Translations under genes and position numbers: made by a program
Shown here: positions 26,018 to 32,491 of the stretch, in pieces
Layout of the letters: the number at the start of each line of letters is the position of its first letter
Numbering within the stretch: the first letter of the stretch is position 1
Assembly: GCF_000423085.1 (NCBI RefSeq)
Contig: NZ_AUHH01000037.1
Span: forward strand, 1 to 43,479
From: Granulicoccus phenolivorans DSM 17626 = NBRC 107789 = JCM 15570
GTDB lineage: Bacteria > Actinomycetota > Actinomycetes > Propionibacteriales > Propionibacteriaceae
Direction: 5' to 3'
Length of the DNA stretch: 43,479 nt
Notes under the pieces: generated by a model
Told to the model about the DNA's origin: nothing
The model's database searches: none
Seen by the model: only the letters and a program-made list of their open reading frames with translations

Positions 26018-27274
26018 ATGGGCGGGCGATTGCGACGCTGGGACACTCCGACCGAACCCGAGGAACCCGTCGGCGGCTATACCGGCGCGCCCGGCCGCCG
26101 GCGTAATCGGTTGCGCCTGCTGATTCCGGTGTTGGCGATGATTCTGGCCGCGGGGGTGGTGGCCGTGGTGTCCCAGCGCGCGGTCCGCGTGGTCGACGAT
26201 CTGGCCAAGTGCCGGATCGACACCACGGCGATGATTCCGCAGCAGGGCACGATGCTCGGGGTCAATCTGGACTGGGAGCGCACCGCGCTCGGGCAGCACC
26301 GGGCCAATCTCGGGCATGCCCCCGCGGTGGTGGTCCAGTTCTCCGACATCCCCTACGACACCGCGCACTGGGAACACACCGTCAACGCCGCCGAGCAGGT
26401 ACGCCAGCACGGCGCCATCTTGTTGCTCACCCTGGAGCCGCATGCCGGGCTGGACGCGATGAGCGATGAGGTGATCGCCCGGCTGGCCAATGACCTGGCC
26501 GACCTCAACGAACAGGGCACCCCGGTGATCGTGCGGTTCGCCCACGAGATGAACGGATCCTGGTACAGCTGGGGTCAGCAACCGAAGCGCTACATCGAGG
26601 TGTTCCGCAAGGTTGCCGGGGCGATCCACGCGACCGCCCCCGCCTCCCAGATGATGTGGGCGCCCAACTACGGCGGCGGATACCCCTTCACCGGTGGTCA
26701 GTTCGAGGCCCTGCCCGGCACCGAGGATCATCGTGCCCTGGATACCGACGGCAACGGGCGACTGACCATGGCCGACGACTCCTACGAGCCCTACTACCCG
26801 GGCGACGAGTACGTCGACTGGGCCGGCATCTCGCTCTACCACTGGGGCAATCAACGGCCCTGGGGGAACAACGAGATCCCCGAGAACACGAAGTTCGTCG
26901 ACATGCTCACCGGCAACTATCGCGGGACCGCCGGGGACGACCATGAGATCCCGGACTTCTATCAGGAGTACGGGGTCAAGCGGGGACTGCCGATCGGGAT
27001 CCCCGAGACCGCGGCGATCTATACCCCGTCCCGGGGCGGGGCCGCCGAGGTCGACATCAAGCGGGCCTGGTGGGGCCAGGTGTTCTCCAACGAATTCCAT
27101 GCCGACCATCCCCAGGTGAAGATGATCAACTGGTTCGAGTGGGAGAAGTACGAGGTCGAGATCGACGACACCGTCGACTGGCGGGCCGCCGATTCGCCGA
27201 ACGTCGCCGAGCAGTTCCGGACCGACCTGCCGACCTGGGTGCTGCACGCCGACGATCTGCCCCTGTGCGGTTGA
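26018..27274 (+). CDS. membrane-anchored GH26 endo-beta-glycanase
   Basis: The product has 418 residues. A cytoplasmic Arg-rich start is followed by a signal anchor at about 33-52 and an outer TIM-barrel. The GH26 acid/base E177 is in VRFAHEMNGSWYSWG and the nucleophile E330 in IPETAA; W185 and H176 are the family neighbours. Residues 242-253 read DTDGNGRLTMAD, an EF-hand-like calcium loop inserted in the barrel. GH26 enzymes cut beta-1,4-mannan, beta-1,3-xylan or mixed-linkage beta-glucan. ATG 26018 lies 1 nt after the STAS stop, so translation is probably coupled. Its placement with a GT2 synthase parallels BcsZ-like hydrolases in cellulose operons, here from a different family. A role in cutting or releasing the nascent polymer is inferred. 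Confidence 0.92.
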   Translation: MGGRLRRWDTPTEPEEPVGGYTGAPGRRRNRLRLLIPVLAMILAAGVVAVVSQRAVRVVDDLAKCRIDTTAMIPQQGTMLGVNLDWERTALGQHRANLGHAPAVVVQFSDIPYDTAHWEHTVNAAEQVRQHGAILLLTLEPHAGLDAMSDEVIARLANDLADLNEQGTPVIVRFAHEMNGSWYSWGQQPKRYIEVFRKVAGAIHATAPASQMMWAPNYGGGYPFTGGQFEALPGTEDHRALDTDGNGRLTMADDSYEPYYPGDEYVDWAGISLYHWGNQRPWGNNEIPENTKFVDMLTGNYRGTAGDDHEIPDFYQEYGVKRGLPIGIPETAAIYTPSRGGAAEVDIKRAWWGQVFSNEFHADHPQVKMINWFEWEKYEVEIDDTVDWRAADSPNVAEQFRTDLPTWVLHADDLPLCG

Positions 27275-27289
27275 CCCGATCCGTGGTCG

Positions 27290-27355
27290 GATCCTGCCAC
27301 CAGGCGGTCGAATTCTGCTGATTTCGGCGGATTCGGGGTGCCTGGTGGCAGGATC
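27290..27355. repeat. 16-bp perfect inverted repeat with 34-nt loop
   Basis: Arms GATCCTGCCACCAGGC (27290-27305) and its exact complement (27340-27355) flank a loop with a second short dyad, CGAAT / ATTCG (27309-27313 and 27331-27335). It lies 16 nt after the GH26 stop and 70 nt before the helicase start. It could terminate the polysaccharide operon, or be a small palindromic repeat element. The loop is long for a simple terminator. Confidence 0.9.
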
Positions 27356-27424
27356 GGCCCACCTTTCCGCGTAGACCCCGGTCGGAGGGGCGACCGCGCG
27401 CACCGCGGCCGGGAACGTGCGAGC

Positions 27425-29983
27425 ATGGAGCCGATGCAACTCACCGATCAGATCCCGTCCGACCCCGACTCGCTGTACGCCCACTTCACCGAGTGGGCCA
27501 CCGAGCGGGGGATCAGCCTCTATCCACACCAGGACGACGCGGCGATCGAGATCTTCAGCGGCAACAACCTGATCATGGCGACCCCCACCGGCTCCGGGAA
27601 GTCCCTGGTCGCCACCGCCGCCCACTTCGCGGCCATCGCCCGCGGCGAGGTCTCCTTCTACACCGCGCCGATCAAGGCCCTGGTCAGCGAAAAGTTCTTT
27701 GCCCTGTGCCAGACCTTCGGGGCCGAGAACGTCGGCATGATCACCGGCGACGCCTCGGTCAATGCCGATGCCCCGATCATCTGCTGCACCGCGGAGATCC
27801 TGGCCAACATCGCCCTGCGCGAAGGGGCGGAGGCCGACATCGGTCAGGTCGTCGCCGATGAGTTCCACTTCTACTCCGAGCCCGATCGGGGCTGGGCCTG
27901 GCAGGTTCCACTGCTCGCGCTGCCGCAGGCGCAATTCGTCCTGATGTCGGCCACCCTCGGCGACGTGGACTGGCTGCGGGCCGACCTGAAGCGGCGTACC
28001 GGACGCGACACCGTGGAGATCAGCAATGCCCAGCGGCCGGTCCCGCTGCACTACAGCTGGTCGCTGGAACCGCTGCACGAAAAGCTCGAAGAACTGGTCA
28101 CCACCCACCAGGCGCCGGTCTACGTGGTCCATTTCACCCAGAAGGAAGCGCTGGAACGGGCCCAGACGCTGCTGTCGCTCAAGCTGTCGACCCGCGAGGA
28201 GAAGGACCGGATCGCCGCGGAGATCGGCGCCTTCCAATTCGGTGCGGGCTTCGGGCGGACGCTGTCCAAGCTGGTCCGGCACGGAATCGGCATCCATCAC
28301 GCGGGGATGTTGCCGAAGTATCGCCGGTTGGTCGAGCAACTGGCCCAGACCGGCCTGCTCAAGATCATCTGTGGCACCGACACGCTCGGGGTCGGCATCA
28401 ACGTGCCGATCCGCACGGTCCTGTTCACCGCGCTGACCAAGTTCGACGGCTCGCGCACCCGGCGGCTGAAATCCCGGGAGTTCCACCAGATCGCCGGGCG
28501 GGCCGGGCGCGCCGGCTACGACACCGTCGGCTATGTGGTCGCCCAGGCGCCGGAGTATGTGATCGAGAACGAGCGGGCGCTGGCCAAGGCGGGCGACGAT
28601 CCGAAGAAGCGCCGCAAGGTGCAGCGCAAGAAGCCGCCCGAGGGGTTCGTGAACTGGTCCCAGGACACCTTCGAGAAGCTGATCGACGCCGAACCCGAAC
28701 CGCTGGTCTCCCGAATGCAGGTGACGGCGTCGATGGTGCTCAACGTGTGTTCCCGCGACGAGGACCCCTGGCCGGTGATGAAGTCGCTGATGCAGGACAA
28801 CCACTCCGATGTGAAGACCCAGCGCAAGCTGTCCCGCCGGGCGCTGCAGATCACCCGCGGGCTGCTGGATTCGGGGGTGCTGATCAAGCTGACGAAGCCT
28901 GACCCGAACGGGCGTACCTGCTCCCTGACCGAACAGGTACAGGAGGACTTCGCCCTGAATCAGCCGTTGGCCCCGTTCGCGGTCGCCGCCCTGGAACTGC
29001 TCGATCCGGAGGACCCGTACTTCCATCTGGATGCGGTCTCGGTGATCGAGGCGATCCTCGATGATCCGTTCCCGGTGCTGCTGGCCCAGCAGTACGAGCA
29101 GCGGGGCAAGGCCGTCGCGGAAATGAAGGACGACGGGATCGAGTACGAGGAGCGGATGGAACTGCTGGAGGAGGTGAGCTGGCCCAAGCCGCTGGAGGAG
29201 ACCCTCACCCACGCCCTGAACGTGTTCTGCCAGACGCACCCGTGGGTCGATGCCAGTGCCCTGTCGCCGAAGTCGGTCGTGCGCGACATGTACGAGCGGG
29301 CCGCCGATTTCACCCAGTACATCGCGCAGTACAAGCTGGCCCGCAGCGAGGGGCTGGTGCTGCGCTATCTCACCGATGCCTACCGGACCCTGCGACAGAC
29401 CATTCCGGACCGGTACAAGTCACCGGAACTGGAGGACCTGATCGAATGGCTGGGGGAGACCGTCCGGCAGACCGACTCCTCCCTGCTGGATGAGTGGGAA
29501 TCGCTCACCGACCCCGAGGCGGTGGCACGGGCCGCGGCGGCGGTCGCCGCGGGCAAACCGCCGGCTCCGCCGCGGCCGGTGACCGGCAACGAGCGGGTCT
29601 TCCGGACGATGGTCCGCAATGCCATGTTCCGGCGGGTCGAGCTGGCCGCCGATGACGCGTACGCCGAACTCGGCGCGCTCGAGGATTCGGTGGCTCACCT
29701 CACCGAGCCGCCGCTGCCGGTGGTGATGACCGCGGCCGCCTGGGACGAGGCGCTCGGGGCGTACTGGGACGAGCACGATGAGCTGCTGACCGATGCCGAT
29801 GCCCGCGGTCCGGGGCTGCTGCAGATCGAGACCGCGCGGGGCGGGCGGCTGTGGCAGGTGACCCAGGTGCTGCACGACCCCGAGGGCGATCACGACTGGC
29901 GGATCCTGGCCGAGGTCGACCTGGACCTGTCCGATCAGGTGGGCAGTGCGGTGGTCCGCGGGCTGGCCCTCGAGCGCCTCTGA
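27425..29983 (+). CDS. DEAD/DEAH-box superfamily 2 helicase with DUF3516 C-terminus
   Basis: The product has 852 residues. Helicase motifs are Walker A TPTGSGKS (53-60), the DExH-type box DEFH (145-148), SAT (175-177), a second RecA domain with IHHAGMLPKYRRLVEQL, and motif VI QIAGRAGRAGYDT. The last 400 residues match the DUF3516 extension seen in actinobacteria, with alternating helical blocks. The DEFH box and the overall plan resemble Ski2-like RNA helicases, so RNA processing or decay is a plausible role; this is inference. ATG 27425 is chosen because homologous sequence begins there; upstream in-frame starts add unrelated residues. A second ATG (27434) is possible. No Shine-Dalgarno is obvious. 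Confidence 0.92.
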   Translation: MEPMQLTDQIPSDPDSLYAHFTEWATERGISLYPHQDDAAIEIFSGNNLIMATPTGSGKSLVATAAHFAAIARGEVSFYTAPIKALVSEKFFALCQTFGAENVGMITGDASVNADAPIICCTAEILANIALREGAEADIGQVVADEFHFYSEPDRGWAWQVPLLALPQAQFVLMSATLGDVDWLRADLKRRTGRDTVEISNAQRPVPLHYSWSLEPLHEKLEELVTTHQAPVYVVHFTQKEALERAQTLLSLKLSTREEKDRIAAEIGAFQFGAGFGRTLSKLVRHGIGIHHAGMLPKYRRLVEQLAQTGLLKIICGTDTLGVGINVPIRTVLFTALTKFDGSRTRRLKSREFHQIAGRAGRAGYDTVGYVVAQAPEYVIENERALAKAGDDPKKRRKVQRKKPPEGFVNWSQDTFEKLIDAEPEPLVSRMQVTASMVLNVCSRDEDPWPVMKSLMQDNHSDVKTQRKLSRRALQITRGLLDSGVLIKLTKPDPNGRTCSLTEQVQEDFALNQPLAPFAVAALELLDPEDPYFHLDAVSVIEAILDDPFPVLLAQQYEQRGKAVAEMKDDGIEYEERMELLEEVSWPKPLEETLTHALNVFCQTHPWVDASALSPKSVVRDMYERAADFTQYIAQYKLARSEGLVLRYLTDAYRTLRQTIPDRYKSPELEDLIEWLGETVRQTDSSLLDEWESLTDPEAVARAAAAVAAGKPPAPPRPVTGNERVFRTMVRNAMFRRVELAADDAYAELGALEDSVAHLTEPPLPVVMTAAAWDEALGAYWDEHDELLTDADARGPGLLQIETARGGRLWQVTQVLHDPEGDHDWRILAEVDLDLSDQVGSAVVRGLALERL

Positions 29984-30059
29984 CCGGGACCGACCGGCGG
30001 GCGAGCAAACTCCCAGGCCGGGCACAGGTCGGGCCCAGCCGCTGCCCCGGTCGGTGGCC

Positions 30060-30065
30060 TACTAT
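30060..30065 (+). promoter_or_regulatory. -10 box for leaderless mRNA of the small protein gene
   Basis: TACTAT ends 7 nt before ATG 30073, a close match to the TAnnnT boxes seen before other genes here. Confidence 0.5.
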
Positions 30066-30072
30066 TCGGGGC

Positions 30073-30369
30073 ATGGCTGAAGTGCGCAAACACAAATCCG
30101 AGGGCGGCGGCTCCTTCCGCGACGCGATCCGTGCGGCCATGGGGGAGAAGATCCAGCCCCCGGTGCCCGGTGTGCAGGCCGCCGGGGGTGACAAGCCCGC
30201 GACCCCGACGGTGGGGACGCCCGGGGTGGGAGCGGCTTCGCTGTCCTACGTCGAGGGGTTCGCCACGCGTACCTCGGTATCCGGCACCATGCCGGTGGTC
30301 GACGGCTTCACCTTCCGGCCGACCGGGGCGACTCCGCCGGCTGCTGAGGCCGATCCCGCGGGGGAATGA
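30073..30369 (+). CDS. small basic/disordered hypothetical protein
   Basis: The product has 98 residues and I do not recognise its family. The N-terminus is basic and amphipathic (EVRKHKSEGGGSFRDAIRAAMGEKI), a possible helix that binds nucleic acid or protein. The rest is Gly/Pro/Thr-rich and low in complexity, with a YVEGFATRT strand-like block. There is no signal peptide. The TACTAT -10 box 7 nt before the ATG gives it good support as a real gene with its own promoter. It lies 89 nt after the helicase stop on the same strand; a functional link to it is possible but unproved. In-frame extension upstream into the helicase gene is rejected. Confidence 0.65.
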   Translation: MAEVRKHKSEGGGSFRDAIRAAMGEKIQPPVPGVQAAGGDKPATPTVGTPGVGAASLSYVEGFATRTSVSGTMPVVDGFTFRPTGATPPAAEADPAGE

Positions 30370-30457
30370 AACCGGCTCTCCTGCTGTTCCTCCTTCGATC
30401 GACAGGCCCCCGGGTCGATTTGCCCAGCGCGGCACACCGGGTGCATAGTTGAAGTGT

Positions 30458-30482
30458 AAATAGTCTATTTCTCAATAGTGAG
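30458..30482. promoter_or_regulatory. candidate operator of the FMN reductase gene
   Basis: A perfect 13-bp dyad AAATAG-T-CTATTT (30458-30470) is followed by CTCA-ATAG-TGAG (30471-30482). The AATAGT half-site occurs three times. It covers the region 9-33 nt before the start codon, so a bound protein would block transcription or translation start. No regulator gene is adjacent. Confidence 0.6.
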
Positions 30483-30490
30483 GACTGCGG

Positions 30491-31063
30491 ATGAAGATCG
30501 GGATCATCGTTGGAAGCACGCGCAACGGCCGGGCGGGCGAGAGCGTCGGCCAGTGGGTCGCCAAGCAGGCCGCCGAGCGTACCGGTGCGGAGTACGAACT
30601 GGTCGACCTGGCCGCGTACAACCTGCCGATGTTCGACGAGGCCACCCACCCGATGATGGCCAACAAGAAGTACGCCTCGGCCGAGGTCCAGGCCTGGAGC
30701 GACAAGATCGACCAGTTCGACGGCTACATCTTCATCACCCCGGAGTACAATCACTCCGTCCCGGCCGCGTTCAAGAACGCCGTCGACAGCCTCGGCTCGG
30801 AGTGGGTCGGCAAGGCGCTCTCGCTGGTTGGCTACGGTGCCGTCGGCGGCGTCCGGGCGATCGAGCACTGGCGTCAGATCACCGCCAACTTCAGCATGGC
30901 CGTCACCCGCGCCGAGGTGAACCTCAGCCTGTTCACCGACTTCGCCGAGGGTGTCTGCACCCCCGCCGGCATGCAGGATCAGCAGCTGGGCAAGGTGTTC
31001 GACGAGCTCGAGCAGCTGACCGGCGCGATCCTGTCGGTCGCGGGCGCGAACGCGAACGCCTGA
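30491..31063 (+). CDS. NADPH-dependent FMN reductase
   Basis: The product has 190 residues and a flavodoxin-like fold. The FMN phosphate loop is GSTRNGRAG (8-16), and the family signature is TPEYNHSVPAAFKNAVD (about 83-99). Such enzymes reduce FMN, quinones, azo dyes or metals at the expense of NADPH and can supply FMNH2 to luciferase-like monooxygenases; two LLM genes are in the window, but none is in this transcript. ATG 30491 has GAGG about 7 nt upstream. A strong AATAG dyad lies just upstream, which points to regulation by a local repressor, perhaps of the MarR or HxlR kind. A 19-bp hairpin terminator follows the stop. Confidence 0.92.
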   Translation: MKIGIIVGSTRNGRAGESVGQWVAKQAAERTGAEYELVDLAAYNLPMFDEATHPMMANKKYASAEVQAWSDKIDQFDGYIFITPEYNHSVPAAFKNAVDSLGSEWVGKALSLVGYGAVGGVRAIEHWRQITANFSMAVTRAEVNLSLFTDFAEGVCTPAGMQDQQLGKVFDELEQLTGAILSVAGANANA

Positions 31064-31076
31064 TCCGTACCTGACT

Positions 31077-31115
31077 GCACAAAGGCTCCCCGGCAGTGCC
31101 GGGGAGCCTTTGTGC
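31077..31115. terminator. strong hairpin terminator after the FMN reductase gene
   Basis: A 19-bp perfect inverted repeat (31077-31095 / 31097-31115) begins 14 nt after the stop. The core is AAGGCTCCCCGGCA with its complement, followed by a T-containing tract (TGTCGTTTTCGG). Confidence 0.9.
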
Positions 31116-31232
31116 TGTCGTTTTCGGGTCCGGCCGACCGGGCTGGTGAGCGGGGCGCGGACCGGGGTGGTGGCTCGCGGGCGGAGTTCGGGTTTGCTGG
31201 CCCTGCAGGGGCCGCGGATGGTACGCCGGCCC

Positions 31233-31406
31233 GCGAGCAGTACCCGGGACCAGCGAACAGCACCCCAACCCGCGAGCAGCACCGGGGCCCGCGAACAGCA
31301 CCCCAACCCGCGAGCAGCACCCGGGGCCCGCGAGCAGTACCCGGGACCAGCGAACAGCACCCCGACCCGCTAGCAGCACCGGGGCCCGCGAACAGCACCC
31401 CGGGTT
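31233..31406. repeat. 19-20-bp tandem repeat array, nine copies
   Basis: Units start at 31233, 31253, 31272, 31291, 31310, 31330, 31350, 31369 and 31388. The form is GCGA(A/G)CAGCACC..., with two alternating variants (GCGAACAGCACCCCAACCC and GCGAGCAGCACCGGGGCCC). The first five and last four units look like a block of about 97 bp duplicated as a whole: units 1 and 6 are identical, 2 and 7, 3 and 8 nearly so. The period is not a multiple of 3, so it is not a coding repeat. It fills the 380-bp gap between the FMN reductase terminator and the LLM gene. The remaining bases (31116-31232 and 31407-31446) show nothing I can name. Confidence 0.93.
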
Positions 31407-31446
31407 CAGCAGTCCCGGCGCAGCCCGGGCCCCCGAGCCGGGTCAC

Positions 31447-32445
31447 TCACTGCAGCGCCGGGATCACCTCGTTGTGGAACAACTCCACGACTTCCCGGTC
31501 ATAGGCCGCGTCGGGGAAGTAGCAGATCGCATAGCTCAGCCCCTGCTCCCGCAACTTTCCGAGGTTGTCGATCACCTGCTGCACCGTCCCGGTGCCGGGC
31601 ATCCCGTCGAAGGCCCGCAACTGGCCGGCCACCTGATCGGTGGTCAGGTAGGGGCTGACCCGATCGACATAGGCCTGTCGGCGCCGGGCCACCTCGGCCT
31701 CGGTGCGGCCGAGGAACACGTTGTAGTTCGCACTGCGCACAATCGCGTCGAAGTCGGTGCCCACCTCCGCACAGTGCTCGGCCAGCACCTGGGACTTGTG
31801 CGCGAAGCCGGCCGGGGTGCCGTCGAAGTTGGTGTAGTCGGCGTACTTGGCCGCGATCCGCAGGGTGACCTTCTCCCCGCCGCCGGCCAACCAGATCGGA
31901 ATCCCGCCCTGCTGCAGCGGCGTCGGCTGACAGATGGCGTCGGTCACCTGGTAGTGCTTGCCGGCCAGGGTCGCCCGGCCGGTCCGCCAGGCCTGCTGCA
32001 TGATCTGCACCGACTCGTCGAGCCGACCCAGGCGTACGCCCGGACGGGGGAATCCGTACCCGTAGGCCCGCCACTCGTGCTCGTACCAGCCGCCCCCGAT
32101 ACCCATCTCGGTCCGGCCGCCGCTGATCAGATCGACCGTCGCGGCAACCTTGGCCAGATACATCGGGTTGCGGTAGCTGGCACAGGTGCACATCTGGCCC
32201 AGCCGGACCCGCTGCGTGCTGGCGGCCAGCGCGGCCATCAGTGACCACGCCTCGTGGGTCGCCTCGTCGCTGGGCGCGGGGGTGGTGTGGAAGTGGTCGT
32301 AGACCCACACCGATTCCCAGTGCTCGCTCCGGTCGGCGGCCTGGGCAATACCCGCCATGGTGGCCCATTGCTCGGCCGGGTCGATGCCGACCAGGTCGAA
32401 TCGCCACCCCTGCGGTATGAACATTCCGAATCGCATATCGCTCAT
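31447..32445 (-). CDS. LLM-class oxidoreductase, F420-dependent-like
   Basis: The product has 332 residues and a luciferase-like TIM barrel. It starts MRFGMFIPQGWRFDLVG after a 3-residue extension, has VWVYDHFHTTP, and contains the central block RTEMGIGGGWYEHEWRAYGYGFP, which is common to F420-dependent family members. The C-terminal block is YAICYFPDA. The cofactor (F420 or FMN) is inferred from family resemblance. ATG 32445 is used; the next methionine is M4. It is divergent from pepN with only 46 bp between starts, so the two promoters overlap. Its 3' end faces the 19-20-bp repeat array, 40 nt away. Confidence 0.88.
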   Translation of the reverse strand: MSDMRFGMFIPQGWRFDLVGIDPAEQWATMAGIAQAADRSEHWESVWVYDHFHTTPAPSDEATHEAWSLMAALAASTQRVRLGQMCTCASYRNPMYLAKVAATVDLISGGRTEMGIGGGWYEHEWRAYGYGFPRPGVRLGRLDESVQIMQQAWRTGRATLAGKHYQVTDAICQPTPLQQGGIPIWLAGGGEKVTLRIAAKYADYTNFDGTPAGFAHKSQVLAEHCAEVGTDFDAIVRSANYNVFLGRTEAEVARRRQAYVDRVSPYLTTDQVAGQLRAFDGMPGTGTVQQVIDNLGKLREQGLSYAICYFPDAAYDREVVELFHNEVIPALQ

Positions 32446-32479
32446 TGTGCTGTGGTGGCCCGACGGTGCCGCGCCCGGG

Positions 32480-32485
32480 TACCTT
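32480..32485 (+). promoter_or_regulatory. -10 box for leaderless pepN mRNA
   Basis: TACCTT ends 6 nt before ATG 32492. Confidence 0.45.
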
Positions 32486-32491
32486 GACGCC

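Noticed and set aside
25730-29239. A minus-strand open frame of 1169 codons opposite STAS, GH26 and the helicase.
   Set aside because: GC-rich codon bias opens the antisense frame. The plus-strand products have clear domains and the antisense translation has none.
31110-31504. Open frames across the 19-20-bp array on both strands.
   Set aside because: They come from stop-free GC-rich repeats whose period is not a multiple of 3, so the encoded repeats do not keep one frame.
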